This document shows positions 1 through 11,285 of a stretch of 64,000 nucleotides of DNA, in pieces. The position numbers and the translations under genes are program-made. The stretch is from Elmis aenea (lineage: Eukaryota > Arthropoda > Insecta > Coleoptera > Elmidae). Below the pieces are notes generated by a model that saw nothing but the letters and a program-made list of their open reading frames with translations, was not told the origin of the DNA and searched no databases. Within the stretch, counting starts at the first letter, position 1. Each line of letters begins with the position of its first letter. Where the stretch lies: the NCBI GenBank assembly GCA_947652605.1, contig OX393581.1:24856788-24920787 (forward strand), in the 5' to 3' direction.

Positions 1-73
1 AAAAAACTCGAATTTCCGATTTTTGCATGTTATTTCCTAATAATATTTAGATAGAATTCAATTAATTCATTAA

Positions 74-625
74 CCCCTTCATGGCCAGACCGAAAATGGT
101 TGGTCGCTGAAAAATCGTGAGATTTCACGAAAAAATTAATTTTTTCAAATCAGTTTTTTTTTGCCATTTTCTTACTAAGCATACTAGCCCCCACTTAAAT
201 GTTAAAAAAATCGCCAATAAAGTCATATGCGGCGCATATGGGAGGGGCTTTGCATGTTGACAAAAAATTGTATAATTTTGTTTAATTTTACTTTTACCTA
301 TCACATAGTTCTTTTAGTGTCATTACAAATGCAAAAAATAAAATTCAGACACTGGGGGGCGTAAAAAGTAACATTTTGTCGGATCTATTTAGGAAAAAGA
401 AAATAATAGACCAATAATAAGGTAGCAAAAAAAAAGTTTTTTTTCACCCAGAGTTGACAAAAAAATCCAAAGTGCATAAACCAGGCTAAAATCATGAGCT
501 ACCGTATTACTGGAGAAAACAGGAGAACAAATAATTTTGTTGCCACATGTGGTGACCTGGTTTGTAGGACCGCATTTAGCATGTTGCCACAGTTGGCAAC
601 ATTTGGCAATTTGAACGTGAAGGGG
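74..625. mobile_element. piggyBac-type MITE with TTAA target duplications
   Basis: A 552-bp element is bounded by TTAA at 70-73 and 626-629. Its ends are inverted: CCCCTTCATG on the left and CGTGAAGGGG on the right. The TTAA target plus C-rich short TIRs is the piggyBac signature. No transposase coding is visible inside, so it is non-autonomous. It lies in an upstream intron of the striatin gene. TIRs are only about 10 bp, so superfamily assignment rests mainly on TTAA. Confidence 0.6.
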
Positions 626-959
626 TTAAAAGTAATATAAAATATGAAAGAGCACTTGGAGCTATTAAATGGCATATGACACAGATAAATTAAATAACTT
701 CAAAAATCAGTATCAAAGCAATACATAAAAAAATGAAAAAACCCATGGTTCACGGTAGTAGTTTATTTAATGTACGAGTATGTAGCATTATGTTCATAGA
801 CCGTCAACATTCTTTTACACTGTTTGTAAATGCTAATTTGTGGTTTCTATGTTGTCCGTATAAATACAAGAATTAGCAAATGTTGTACCCTTCATTCCAA
901 GATGGTTAAACCTTCAATTAAACATTTTTTTGACGTGTGTAACAAGTTTCGATTTTTAG

Positions 960-3900
960 GAGTCATAATGGCCCCGTGCTATGTCTCGCTGTTTCGGGGA
1001 CTGGTGAACACTGTTATTCAGGAGGATTAGATGGTAATATTAATTGTTGGAATGTACCCAATTCCAACATAGACCCATACGATTTATTTGAACCCGACGT
1101 CCTTAACGCTACACTTCATGGACACGTGGACGCGGTCTGGGGACTTTCAGTGTTACACATGCGACAGCAGCTACTCTCCTGTGCTGCTGATGGTACTGTT
1201 AAGCTATGGGCTCCACATTCTAAGGTAATTTAGCTTTATTTGGTTCGACAGAAATGGTTTACGTTACATGAGCGTGTTGGGTTGCCTACAACGTGGCTTT
1301 AAAAATCTTACTTTCAGATATAAAGTGAAAATATCATCTGAACTACTTACAAGAGGAAAAGAAACAAAAAGCGTGCCTTTTTTAAGTTTGCAATTAATTT
1401 TGTTTTTGTGTTCGCAGATGCCGCTCCTTAATACGTTCACGTCAGAACAAGACGGTGTTCCATCGAGCGTGGATTTCGTGAACGACGAAACTAATCGTAT
1501 CGTGGCGTCCTATAACAGCTCACATTCCGTCATCTTTGATACGGAGACGGCTAAGCCGATTGTGCGACTGGAGTCAAGCCAAGAGTCTGTTAATAACGTT
1601 AACAGTAAACAGATCAATAGGGTGGTTTGTCATCCTACTTTATCGCTTACTATTACGGCGCATGAAGATAGGCATATACGCTTTTGGGATAATAATACTG
1701 GCAAGATCGTTCATTCGATGGTTGCACATTTGGATGCCGTTACTAGTTTAGCTGTTGATCCAAATGGACTGTATTTATTGTCCGGTAGGTGTTGTGTAGT
1801 ATTAATCAAGTGTTGCAGCCTTCATATTAATCTTATGCCCATCTACTTTTAAGGCTTCTGTTGCCTTAAACACCTTAGTCGATGGCTTTTTTTAGAACTA
1901 ATTGTCCTAATTGTTATACAGGGTCCTGCATTAGTACGTCGGGCTTTCATAGCACCCCGCCCGTAGGAGATAGAAAAAAAACCTAAATGCATAAAATTAT
2001 TGGTTTAAAAAGATCTACGTTGTAAAATTATTTTCAACTATACAGGGTGTTCCATTTTCGCGCTATAGCAAAAACAAAGATTTTTTTAAATGGAACACCC
2101 TGTATATTTTTAGGTCTTCGAATGTCATTTTTTAACCTCTACATGAATGTCTTTTCATTTTTTGATTTTGTGGCAGTGTTGCCAACTTATTTTTTTTTTC
2201 TGAAATTCTGACAAAAGCAGGCTTAACTTTAAAAAATCGAAGCGACCTCATTTCTTGAAGTTAAGAAATAAGTTTTAACAATAATGTTAATCTGGTTAGG
2301 GAGCAACATTTTAAAAATAAAAAATTTAAATTTATTGATACAGGGTGTTCACAAAAAAATGCCAAACTTTCCAAACTTCAAAGTGACATAACTCATTTTT
2401 TTCAAATGTAAACACCCTTGTTTTATTATGCTATTCGATAGCTTTTTTTTTCCCCATCAATTTTTATGAGAGGTCCTATGTTTAAACCCCGTAGTTGTTG
2501 AGATATTCAATACTTTTCAAAAAAGTGGCCATTTAATTACATTTGTATGCACGGAAGTAGGCCGCGCTTATGCAAAACAAGTGCCAAAATGTAAGCAAGT
2601 GTCACCTTGACATTTGAATAAATCTAGAATTTAAGCGGTTATTAACTATATGTATAATAAAATTAATCGTTTTTATTCAAAAACCAATCTATTTTCTGCT
2701 GAAAAGACCTTTGCACTCTTCTTAATATTTCAGGTGAAATACTTGCAAAAACGTCAACAATTCGTTGTTGCATATTTATTGCTGTTGTCGGTGGTTCGTT
2801 ATACACAATTCCTTTCACGTATCCCCACAAAAAAAAGTCAAGTTTAGTCAAATCAGGTGATTTGGCAGGCCACCTGGTGGGTCCACTTCTACTAAAAATG
2901 GAAGACATTTTGAACATTTATTGTAGTCGTTAATCTTTTATGTATTTTCAATTTGTTACTTTTCATAGTATTTGAATAAAAATGATTAATTTTATTACGT
3001 AATTAATATCCGCTTAAATTCTAAATTTATTCAAATGATAAGTTGACACTTGCTTACATTTTCGCACTTGTTTTGCATAAGCGCGGCCTACTTCCGTATA
3101 CAAATGCAAGTAAATGGCTACTTTTTTGAAAAGTATTGAATATCTCAACAACTACGGGGTTTAGACATAGGACACCCTTCATAAAAATTGAAGGGGAGAA
3201 AAAATGCTATGGAATAGCATAATAAAACAAGGGTGTTTACATGTGAAAAAAAAAGAGTTATGTCACTTTCAAGTTTGGAAAGTTTGGCATTTTTTTGTGA
3301 ACACCCTGTATCAATAAATTTAAATTTTTTATTTTTAAAATGTTGCTCCCTAACCGGACTAACATTATTGTTAAAACTTATTTCTTAACTTCAAGAAACG
3401 AGGTCGCTACGATTTTTTAAAGTTAAGCCTGCTTATGTCAGATTTTTCGGAAAAAAATTAATAAGTTGGCAACACTGTCACAAAATCAAAAAATGAAAAG
3501 ACATTCATGTAGAGGTTAAAAAATGACATTCGAAGACCTAAAAATATACAGGGTGTTCCATTTAAAAAAATCTTTGTTTTTGCTATAGCGCGAAAATGGA
3601 ACACCCTGTATAGTTGAAAATAATTTTACGACGTAGATCTTTTTAAACCAATAATTTTATGCATTTAAGTTTTTTTTCTATCTCCTACGGGCGGGGCGCT
3701 ATGAAAGCCCGACGTACTAATGCAGGACCCTGTATAACATGAGATAATCTAATAGATATTATTTCTTGGTACCTACCAGTGTTTTAAAAATGTCGCCTAA
3801 TGGTAAAATTAATTTTTTCCAGGTTCACATGATTGTTCAATACGGCTGTGGCATTTAGACAACAAAACGTGCGTTCAAGAAATTACGGCACATCGAAAGA

Positions 3901-3995
3901 AATTCGATGAAAGCATCCTAGACGTAGCGTTCCATCCGACAAGACCGTACATTGCGAGCGCAGGTGCGGACGGTCTTGCCAAAGTTTTCGTGTGA
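960..3995 (+). CDS. Cka: Striatin-family WD40 scaffold (Cka/striatin), C-terminal three exons, 5' partial
   Basis: Three exons read as one frame: 960-1224, 1418-1784 and 3823-3995 (stop TGA 3993-3995), giving the last 267 residues. Acceptors are TTTTTAG (958-959) and TTCGCAG; donors are AAG|GTAATT and TCCG|GTAGGT. The protein is the end of the striatin WD40 propeller: GPVLCLAV, a GHVDAVWGL repeat ending VKLW, then INRVVCHPT, TAHEDRHIRFWD, AHLDAVTSLAVDPNG, SGSHDCSIRLW and a terminal SAGADGLAKVFV. These blocks are highly conserved in striatin/STRN3/STRN4 and Drosophila Cka, which scaffold PP2A and GCK kinases in the STRIPAK complex. The N-terminal caveolin-binding, coiled-coil and calmodulin-binding parts lie left of the window. 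The last intron is inflated by a 1.8 kb foldback. Confidence 0.93.
1915..3736. repeat. 1.8 kb foldback element in the last striatin intron
   Basis: Two arms of roughly 700 bp (about 1915-2640 and 3010-3736) are near-perfect inverted copies. The outer ends read TATACAGGGTCCTGC and its complement, consistent with a TA target duplication. Inside each arm are further shells: a 65-bp mini-palindrome starting TATACAGGGTGTTCCATTT (2041-2105; mate 3544-3612) and a GATACAGGGTGTTCAC end (about 2338; mate about 3310). The loop holds a transposase remnant. The pre-mRNA could form a very long hairpin. Confidence 0.9.
2663..2917 (-). pseudogene. Tc1/mariner-superfamily transposase C-terminal remnant
   Basis: An 84-codon open stretch in the foldback loop contains RWPAKSPDLTKLDFFLWGYVK, followed by a block ending LRRVQRSF. 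The SPDL..LDFFLWG block is the conserved region around the third catalytic Asp of ITm (DDE/D) transposases common in insects. The N-terminal HTH and the first two catalytic acids are absent, so it is a fragment. Its position inside a TA-flanked TACAGGG foldback suggests the family the foldback derived from. Confidence 0.7.
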
Positions 3996-4952
3996 GCTTT
4001 AACGACCGTGTTGACGGACATTTAAAAGAATCTTATCAAGTAGGTGTGATCATAGAAAGTGATATGCTCTCGTAGCGTTGGATGTGTGTGTGTGCGTTAA
4101 GAACATTTTCCGCATCACTGTGGTATCGATAATATTTGTAGGCTATGTACATATATAAAATCAGCTGTTATATTAGCCGTTGCATATACTTACCTGTGTA
4201 TACGTTTTTATCTTTATATATCTTTCGTTGTTCTATTTGTAATCGACGACGTGCGTTGTAGCAGCGCACGAGCCTGCTGTATATGAACGCGGAACGTAAT
4301 TCGTATGATACGTATAAAATAAAATATTCCTGCAATGATTGCAGTTTTATCGGCTTATTTATAAATTAGTTTCGTTTGCAGCAGTTACAACAACGGTTTC
4401 AAGTAGCATTGATACTAATTATCATTTAAATGATTAATTCAATTAATCATTTGAATATTATGGTGTTGCTGTACGTCTCAACATTCTAGATTGTTTGATG
4501 TTGTCCATATATAATGCATGACAAATTTTACTACCTCTTTTTATCGTTTTAAGACAGAAGAACAAAACTGCATGCGGAGACCTACGATTCATACAGTTTC
4601 ATGTCTCGATTATGACCATAATTCTTCGAAAAACTTATTTATTTTAATGTGTGTGCATTGTCCTACATTTATTATTTGAGGCTCCAAGCCTAGTGATTAG
4701 TAAATAAATTGGTGTACATATATAATAGTAATTAATAATTTAAAACAGCAGGTTTTATGGACCGTTAGTTACTAGTTTCATTAGTGATTAAGTCATTACA
4801 ATATATAACAAGAACTTATGTGTGTTAATTTATTATTATTTGTATATTATTTTTTTCTATATAGAGAATTTATTACCAAATTGTGTTTTGTCATCTCGAT
4901 TTATTAATGTTTAATGATGCAGAAATTGGACTTCTGTGTCGAGCGTCATAGT
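3996..4952 (+). other. Striatin 3'UTR and flank
   Basis: AT-rich non-coding sequence after the striatin stop. Possible polyadenylation signals (AATAAA) occur near 4318 and 4702. No other gene or obvious repeat is visible. Confidence 0.5.
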
Positions 4953-5151
4953 CAGGTCCGGCTCTAGGATTACTTTCAATTAATTTATTTCAACTCTAAG
5001 CAATAGAGTTCCACACTCTTCCATAAACAAAAACTACCTGCGATCTTTTGTTTATGATCATCTTTGCTTCCTTAGAAATCCCAGCAATCTTTTGTTTTTT
5101 AAATGCCCCTCTACATTACTTAGTTGACTTTATTTTTCGAGTTCGGCCCTG
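4953..5151. mobile_element. hAT-type MITE, 199 bp
   Basis: The ends CAGGTCCGGCTC and (complement of the right end) CAGGGCCGAACTC form imperfect TIRs of the hAT CAG...CTG type. Flanks are GTCATAGT (4945-4952) and ATCATAGT (5152-5159), a 7/8 match to an 8-bp duplication. No coding sequence. Similar in size to the MITE at 9548. Confidence 0.6.
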
Positions 5152-7159
5152 ATCATAGTGATAATTAAATATATGCACTAAGGCTGTATAAACTGTACTG
5201 AGAGTTAAAAGCTTTGTAAGGTAATGCACTTTAATTATTTTTGTTTGTGTATTTCATATATATGTGGTAACATGCATCATGTAAAAAGAGCAATACCAAA
5301 GTTTATTTTATGGCCCAAAAGTGTACTCGGTTCAAAATAACAACAAAATATATGAGGTCATCTAACAGAAACAATTTTCACGTTTGTTACGATCCAATAA
5401 AAAAACACCATCCGCTGTACTGCAAATGGGCAATAATAGACGTACGAGTTAATTTTATTTAATAAATGTTTCTCTACAATCTCATGATTTTCATGTTGAA
5501 TTAATGTTTCATTTTGTCACTTAATCATTGAAATACAGTTTTGCTTGTAAAAATAATATCATGGCAAGTTTTGTGAAAACTATATTTTATAATGTGAATA
5601 ATATAAGCACAAAGTATAACATCGAACTTTTTTTTTTTACAAAAATATACACTTAAAAATATTTAACAAAGTGTATTGCAGGTAAAGAGCAACCTTGTTA
5701 ATTTTTTGTGTTAGTTGACCTTCGTGATAAAAATATATCAGCTAAGAGTATAACTGACAATTCAGTGAACAATTTTAATTTTAAACAAAGTAATGCTAAT
5801 CCTAAAATCGTGTTTTAAAAATGAATTTGTAATTAAATAATATTGTGGGCTTCACAAGTGCATGCCAGTGTATCGACTTTATACAATTAATATAGTAAAA
5901 TTAATTAAATTGAATGATCAAGTGGCTACCCCTGCGTAGTAGATATGTAAGTTTTATTTAAATTTATTAATTGATATTATTAACTGATAAAAAATTTATA
6001 TTTGTCTTCTCAGTTATGCGTATGTTGTTTTTAAAATTATTTATCCATATTAACTAGTATAGTTACTTATTTTAATTATTATAGCTAATTTAGTATAGGA
6101 TCAATGATAATAATTAATCTGTGTGTGTATAAAATTGTATTTAATATAGAATGTTAACAGATTATATTATAAAAGTGTAGCTTCGTCCTTATAAATATCT
6201 GCTGGCATAATTTAACGGAAGCATCATCTTTTTTTAATTGTATTTTGCCACAAAATGGTCTTTAATGTTTTTAAAAATATGAATGTAACAAATTGTTAGC
6301 TTCGGTCAATTTAATTCAGTAAGAAAATAATTTCATTTGTTAATTATACTCGGTACATACTAAAAGTTAGTCACCGTTACTTTATCAAACAAGATATGTA
6401 TGCTACTGTTGAAAAACCAACAAAAATTTAAAACTTAAAAAAATCTTAGTCATTTTTTACTATACATACCATAAGGGTAATTTATAAATTCTGTTCATTC
6501 TAATTATATAAAACCTCGTTCATTACAAACTGTATAAAGTTATTTCTTGTATATTTATGATAAACGAGATTTTAATGCTCAACATTAATAAGAGATGTAT
6601 AATGAAATAACTTTATCTAACTGGAAGTCTGCATATAGTAACTTGTAGTTATAATGCCAATAGCGCAGTTGAAAGAGAGATGATGTATGACAGAGTAGAA
6701 AACAATAAATTGTAAATAATATTAATGTTTTATTATTCGAAAGACAGCAATAAAATATACTTCAGTCAGGGCTGGGCTAAGAACAAATTTAATTGCGGGA
6801 AATCTGGATAAGTCGAGCCACGGGACCCAGGTTATTGAAATGAAAAAAAATCACAATTGAATCTATTTACAACTCAAAACATTTAACAATTAACTCTAAA
6901 CAGTTGTCAGCATGTCTGAATGTAAAAAAATGGAAAGAAAATTCCAACACAAAACAGTGAGTGTCAATATAGCGAATCATACAAAGTCAAAGGTATTCTC
7001 GTCTACATAATAATTTTTTTTTATAAACTTTTTCCTTCATTGCGTTTACAATTTGGCCCTACTCTTGTATTTAAAATATCTTTTTCATGGGACATAATAA
7101 TAAACGCTTCTAATTTATTTTGACCCATATAATTACATAATCTATTCAATATAATGGGT
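5152..7159. other. AT-rich intergenic sequence
   Basis: No open frame longer than noise and no recognisable gene. A solitary hAT-like end (CAGGGCTGGGC) occurs near 6765 without a clear partner. Confidence 0.4.
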
Positions 7160-8331
7160 ATTTCCTTCATATCTTATTTATTCAAAACTTTAAAAAAGTT
7201 ACAAAACAAAATTTGTTGGAGATCAAGGGCTTCATAAATTAAAACTATTTTCTTTCAGCTATACGGAGTGTTTTGTTGCTGCACAATGATATGTAACTAA
7301 CTTTTTACTAAAATTACAACGCCTTGTATATTTTTCTGTTTTTAGATTCCAAATTAAATTCTCTTTCCAAAATGCATAAAGTTTTTTGTACCTAAAATTG
7401 GTCGTTTCCAGTTATTAAGATACAACTTAATTCTTAAAACTAGGCAATATCAGCGACAACTATGCTGCGATTTTGCCTAGTTCTAGGGTTAACTTGGTTT
7501 AATCTCAGGTTATGCAATCGGGCCTTCTATATAGTAACATAGTACCTTCTAAATAATTAAACTTCTAAAATAATACACAGGGTACTTTTATTTTGTCAGT
7601 CCATTTATCTAAAATTACAAACACCAGTAAGTCAATTTTTTTAAATGAAACATCCTGTTTATTTTTACATTTTCATGTAGATAATTTTATAGACTTTTAT
7701 AAAAACTATTAAAATGTACTACATCTAAAACTAATATTTCTCTATTTATTGCTGTTTTAATGATAATTTATAGGTAAAAATGCAATGTTTGATAGATTTA
7801 AAATAGTAGGCTTTAAAAAATTGTATTTTATTTAGAATATCTTAAATTTTTTTTAGGTTGTACATTTTCATTATCTAGTTAAAAAATATACATATTATGA
7901 TACGATTATTAACTCTTAATCGAAGTACACAAAAATAATTTATTTATTAAAACAAAATTTTTGAAACCAGTACCGGAAACCTTTGATAAATATATTTTTT
8001 GTTAAAATATTTAAAAATAGACTCCCAAGATTTACAAGCTATCGATATCATTTGTGTTTATGTTTACTGTCCCTAGAAATTATTTGTTTTTTTGTAAACA
8101 TAGTAGCAGTGAAATAACACATTCTTATAGCTATGCTTATATTATATTCAAATTTGAGATGGTATTAATTTTTTTTCTCATAAGAGCAATAAAAGAATTA
8201 TTTACAAGTTTTTAATTTTTAATTAATATTGATTAAACAGGCATAACAAAAACGATTTTTTATAATTATTTCACAAACCTTAGAAGTTTAAATTTTTTCA
8301 GTATCAAATAATACATGTTTATCTTCTTCTA

Positions 8332-10361
8332 TATACAGGGTGAGTCACGACGGACGCGTCAGAGTTTTATGGCGAAACGGTTTATATTTTCCAATTTCTT
8401 TCGCTGTTAGATTATGTAAGTCAATAAAGGCTACATTTTAAAAATATTTTCAAATATACAGGGTGCTCCAAAAAAGAGTGCCATATCAAAGTTATACTTT
8501 TTCTTATGGAACACCCTGTATATTTTTACATTTTTGGATTCCTCTTTAAATTTACTTCAAAAAATTTAAGAGGTTATATGGGTCTAAAGTCAACCGTTCT
8601 CGTGAAAATTGCATTTTCATGAAAATACAGTATTTTCAAAAATTTTCAACATTTGAAAACTTTGACAAGTCTGAAGAAATTCGCTTGGAGATCAGATTGA
8701 CAATAGATTATGTAACACTTTGCACCACCTACATTTTTAAAATATTATACAGGGCGTTTTTTACGCTTGGTCAAACTTGTGAAACTTTAAACATCGATAA
8801 CTCATTTTTTTTAAATACAACACCCTATATTTTTTTACACCGTCTTATAGAAAATTTAATTCTCTTTCGAAAACATTAAGGCGGTTTTTCACCTAAAATT
8901 GATATTTTCCGAGATATCGCGATTTTATTGTTAATTATTAGGGCAAAGTAATATTTTCAAGTAGGCTATGAAGGTAGACAGCGGTAATTTGAAACAATTG
9001 AAACAAAAAATAAGACACTTATAATTTTATCGTTTGACTACAGACTTTTGACATATTTTTATAGGAAAGTGGTAGTTTTACCATACTTACGTTTAAATAG
9101 ACATTTTTTAAAATTGTTTATGCATTTATTTATTGGACCTGTGTTATAAGATAATTACTAAATCCTATAAACCATTTTTTGTCTGTTAACGATACACTAC
9201 GACACTCTACCGAAAACAGTACCAACCATGTTTTTTTTTTTAATGTAAAATTAGACTAGTCAGTATTACTTTTTTTTTTAATCAGCGTTCCGTTCTCGTA
9301 CCTAATACATTATCAATCGGTTTTTAGGACTTGGCAAACGATCAAACTCAATTATATGAAAAATATTGTGGCCCTGATGAGAAACCTCTATTTAAACGTA
9401 AAAATGGTAAATCTACAACTTTCTTATAAAAAAATGTCAAAAATGTGTAGGCAAACAACAAAATTATAAGTGTCTTGTTTTTTCTTTCAATTGTTTCAAA
9501 TTACCGCTGTCTACCTTCATAGCCTACTTGAAAATATTACTTTGCCCCAGAGGCGTCGAGAGACGTCGCCAGGCCCGGGGAAAAAATAAATTATTTGAAA
9601 ATTTATTTAAAAAAAAAGAACGAATTGTGAATGATGAATATTTAATACACCATAATTAAAAACGTGTGTGGATTTCTGGGCCCCTAATTTACTTCCGGGC
9701 CCGGGGCTCGGAGCCCCCCCTGCCCCCCCCTCTCATCGGCCCTGCTTTGCCCTAATAATTAACAATAAAATCGCGATATCTCGGAAAATATCAATTTTAG
9801 GTGAAAAACCGCCTTAATGTTTTCGAAAGAGAATTAAATTTTCTATAAGATGGTGTAAAAAAATATAGGGTGTTGTATTTAAAAAAAATGAGTTATCGAT
9901 GTTTAAAGTTTCACAAGTTTGACCAAGAGTAAAAAACGCCCTGTATAATATTTTAAAAATGTAGGTCGTGCAAAGTGTTACATAATCTATTGTCAATCTT
10001 ATCTCCAAGCGAATTTCTTCAGACTTGTCAAAGTTTTCAAATGTTGAAAATTTTTGAAAATACTGTATTTTCATGAAAATGCAATTTTCACGAGAACGGT
10101 TGACTTTAGACCCATATAACCTCTTAAATTTTTTGAAATAAATTTAAAGAGGAATCTAAAAATGTAAAAATATACAGGGTGTTCCATAAGAAAAAGTATA
10201 ACTTTGATATGGCACTCTTTTTTGGAGCACCCTGTATATTTGAAAATATTTTTAAAATGTAGCCCTTATTGACTTACAAAATCTAACAGCGACAGAAATT
10301 GGATAATATAAACCGTTTCGCCATAAAACTCCGACGCGTCCGTCGTGACTCACCCTGTATA
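8332..10361. repeat. Inner foldback with TACAGGGTGAGTCACGACGG ends
   Basis: Near-perfect arms (about 8332-9000 and 9480-10361, the right one interrupted by a MITE). Ends read TATACAGGGTGAGTCACG. Further shells lie inside: TACAGGGTGCTCC (8456; mate about 10240), GGAACACCCTGTA (8508; mate about 10177) and TACAGGGCG (8748; mate about 9940). The same 86-codon open frame occurs in both arms (8619-8879 + and 9814-10074 -). That is a palindrome by-product, not evidence of a gene. The outermost end sequence recurs alone at 61264. Confidence 0.92.
9548..9744. mobile_element. hAT-type MITE with perfect 8-bp target duplication
   Basis: A 197-bp GC-rich insert is flanked by CTTTGCCC at 9540-9547 and 9745-9752. 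Its ends are CAGAGGCGTCGAG and, inverted, CAGGGCCGATGAG. The uninterrupted sister arm near 8940 (TTAGGGCAAAGTA) is the empty site and shows a single CTTTGCCC. 8-bp duplication with CAG..CTG ends is diagnostic of hAT. No coding capacity. Confidence 0.88.
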
Positions 10362-10863
10362 TAAAAGAGCTTGTTTGTGTGTTTGTTTGTCGCTATAGAA
10401 TCCTAGGTCCGTTGACCGATCGGGACCAAATTTTGCACAGTTACTATTTAGGACCTTGCAGATATAACGCCAAACTTTAAGTACAAGCACATATTACCAA
10501 TTTTTAAAAAAAATAATTACTTGGACGGGATTCGATCTTACGTCGGCAAATACCTGGTCATAACACGTACGGCGCGGTGTATTTCACAAGTAAAGATTGT
10601 ATTGTATACAATTAGCAATAAATGTACCTGAAGTATTGTTTTTATTAGTACATTTTTAATTGAAACAAGACGAAAGAAAATAAATTTGAGTTATTATTCA
10701 ATTTTTAAGCAATAAATAGTTATTTTTTAAGGAATTATAAGAAAATGAAAAGATGATTGATCAGAGTATGTCATTTGTGTATGATTTGGAATTATTGGGC
10801 TTATTCAAGTTAAAAAAGTAATTAAAATTGTAATCGCCCGTGCAACGCCGGGTAAATCATCTT
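10362..10863. mobile_element. Helitron-like non-autonomous piece (tentative)
   Basis: This stretch is absent from the opposite arm of the outer foldback. It opens with a GTTTGTTTGTCGCTATAGAATCC..GACCGATCGGGACC motif, and it closes with GCCCGTGCAACGCCGGGTA (10838-10856), which can form a short CCCG/CGGG hairpin. Such head and tail sequences are typical of abundant insect Helitron-like repeats, but the canonical CTRR end is not clear here (CTTG). An unrelated non-coding repeat is possible. Confidence 0.4.
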
Positions 10864-11285
10864 GTTACCTATAAATTATCATTAAAACAGCAATAACTCG
10901 AGAAATAGTAGTTTTATACCTCAAACACCTTTATTGTTTTTTAAAGACAATTAAATTATCTACAAGAAAATAAACAGAAATGCAGAGACTTCCATTTAAA
11001 AAAATTAACTTATTCATGTTGAAAATTAAGCTAAATGGAACGGCAAAAACAAACACTCTGTGTTTATTTTAACAGTTTCATTATTTAGAAGTTAGTATAA
11101 GAGTATTGTTAACAAAACTCCCAAATTATTTTGCACTGCTGTTATTAATCGCTAAATAAGAATATTTTGCTACAGATCTGTATTTGACAATATCGAAAAA
11201 ACACAAAAGTACAAAAAACTTTTACATTTTGGAATATAAATTTAATTTGTATCTAAAGTCAGAAAAATATACAGGGCAATGTAAT

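Noticed and set aside
8619..10074. Identical 86-codon frames on opposite strands (8619-8879 + and 9814-10074 -), which could suggest a duplicated gene
   Set aside because: They are the same arm of a palindrome read from both sides. The frame has no domain, contains a TACAGGGCG element end and is just AT-rich open sequence.
10529..10560. ACGGGATTCGATCTTACG resembles a tRNA B box, suggesting a tRNA or SINE
   Set aside because: No A box at proper spacing, no cloverleaf and no poly-A tail. It sits inside the Helitron-like stretch.
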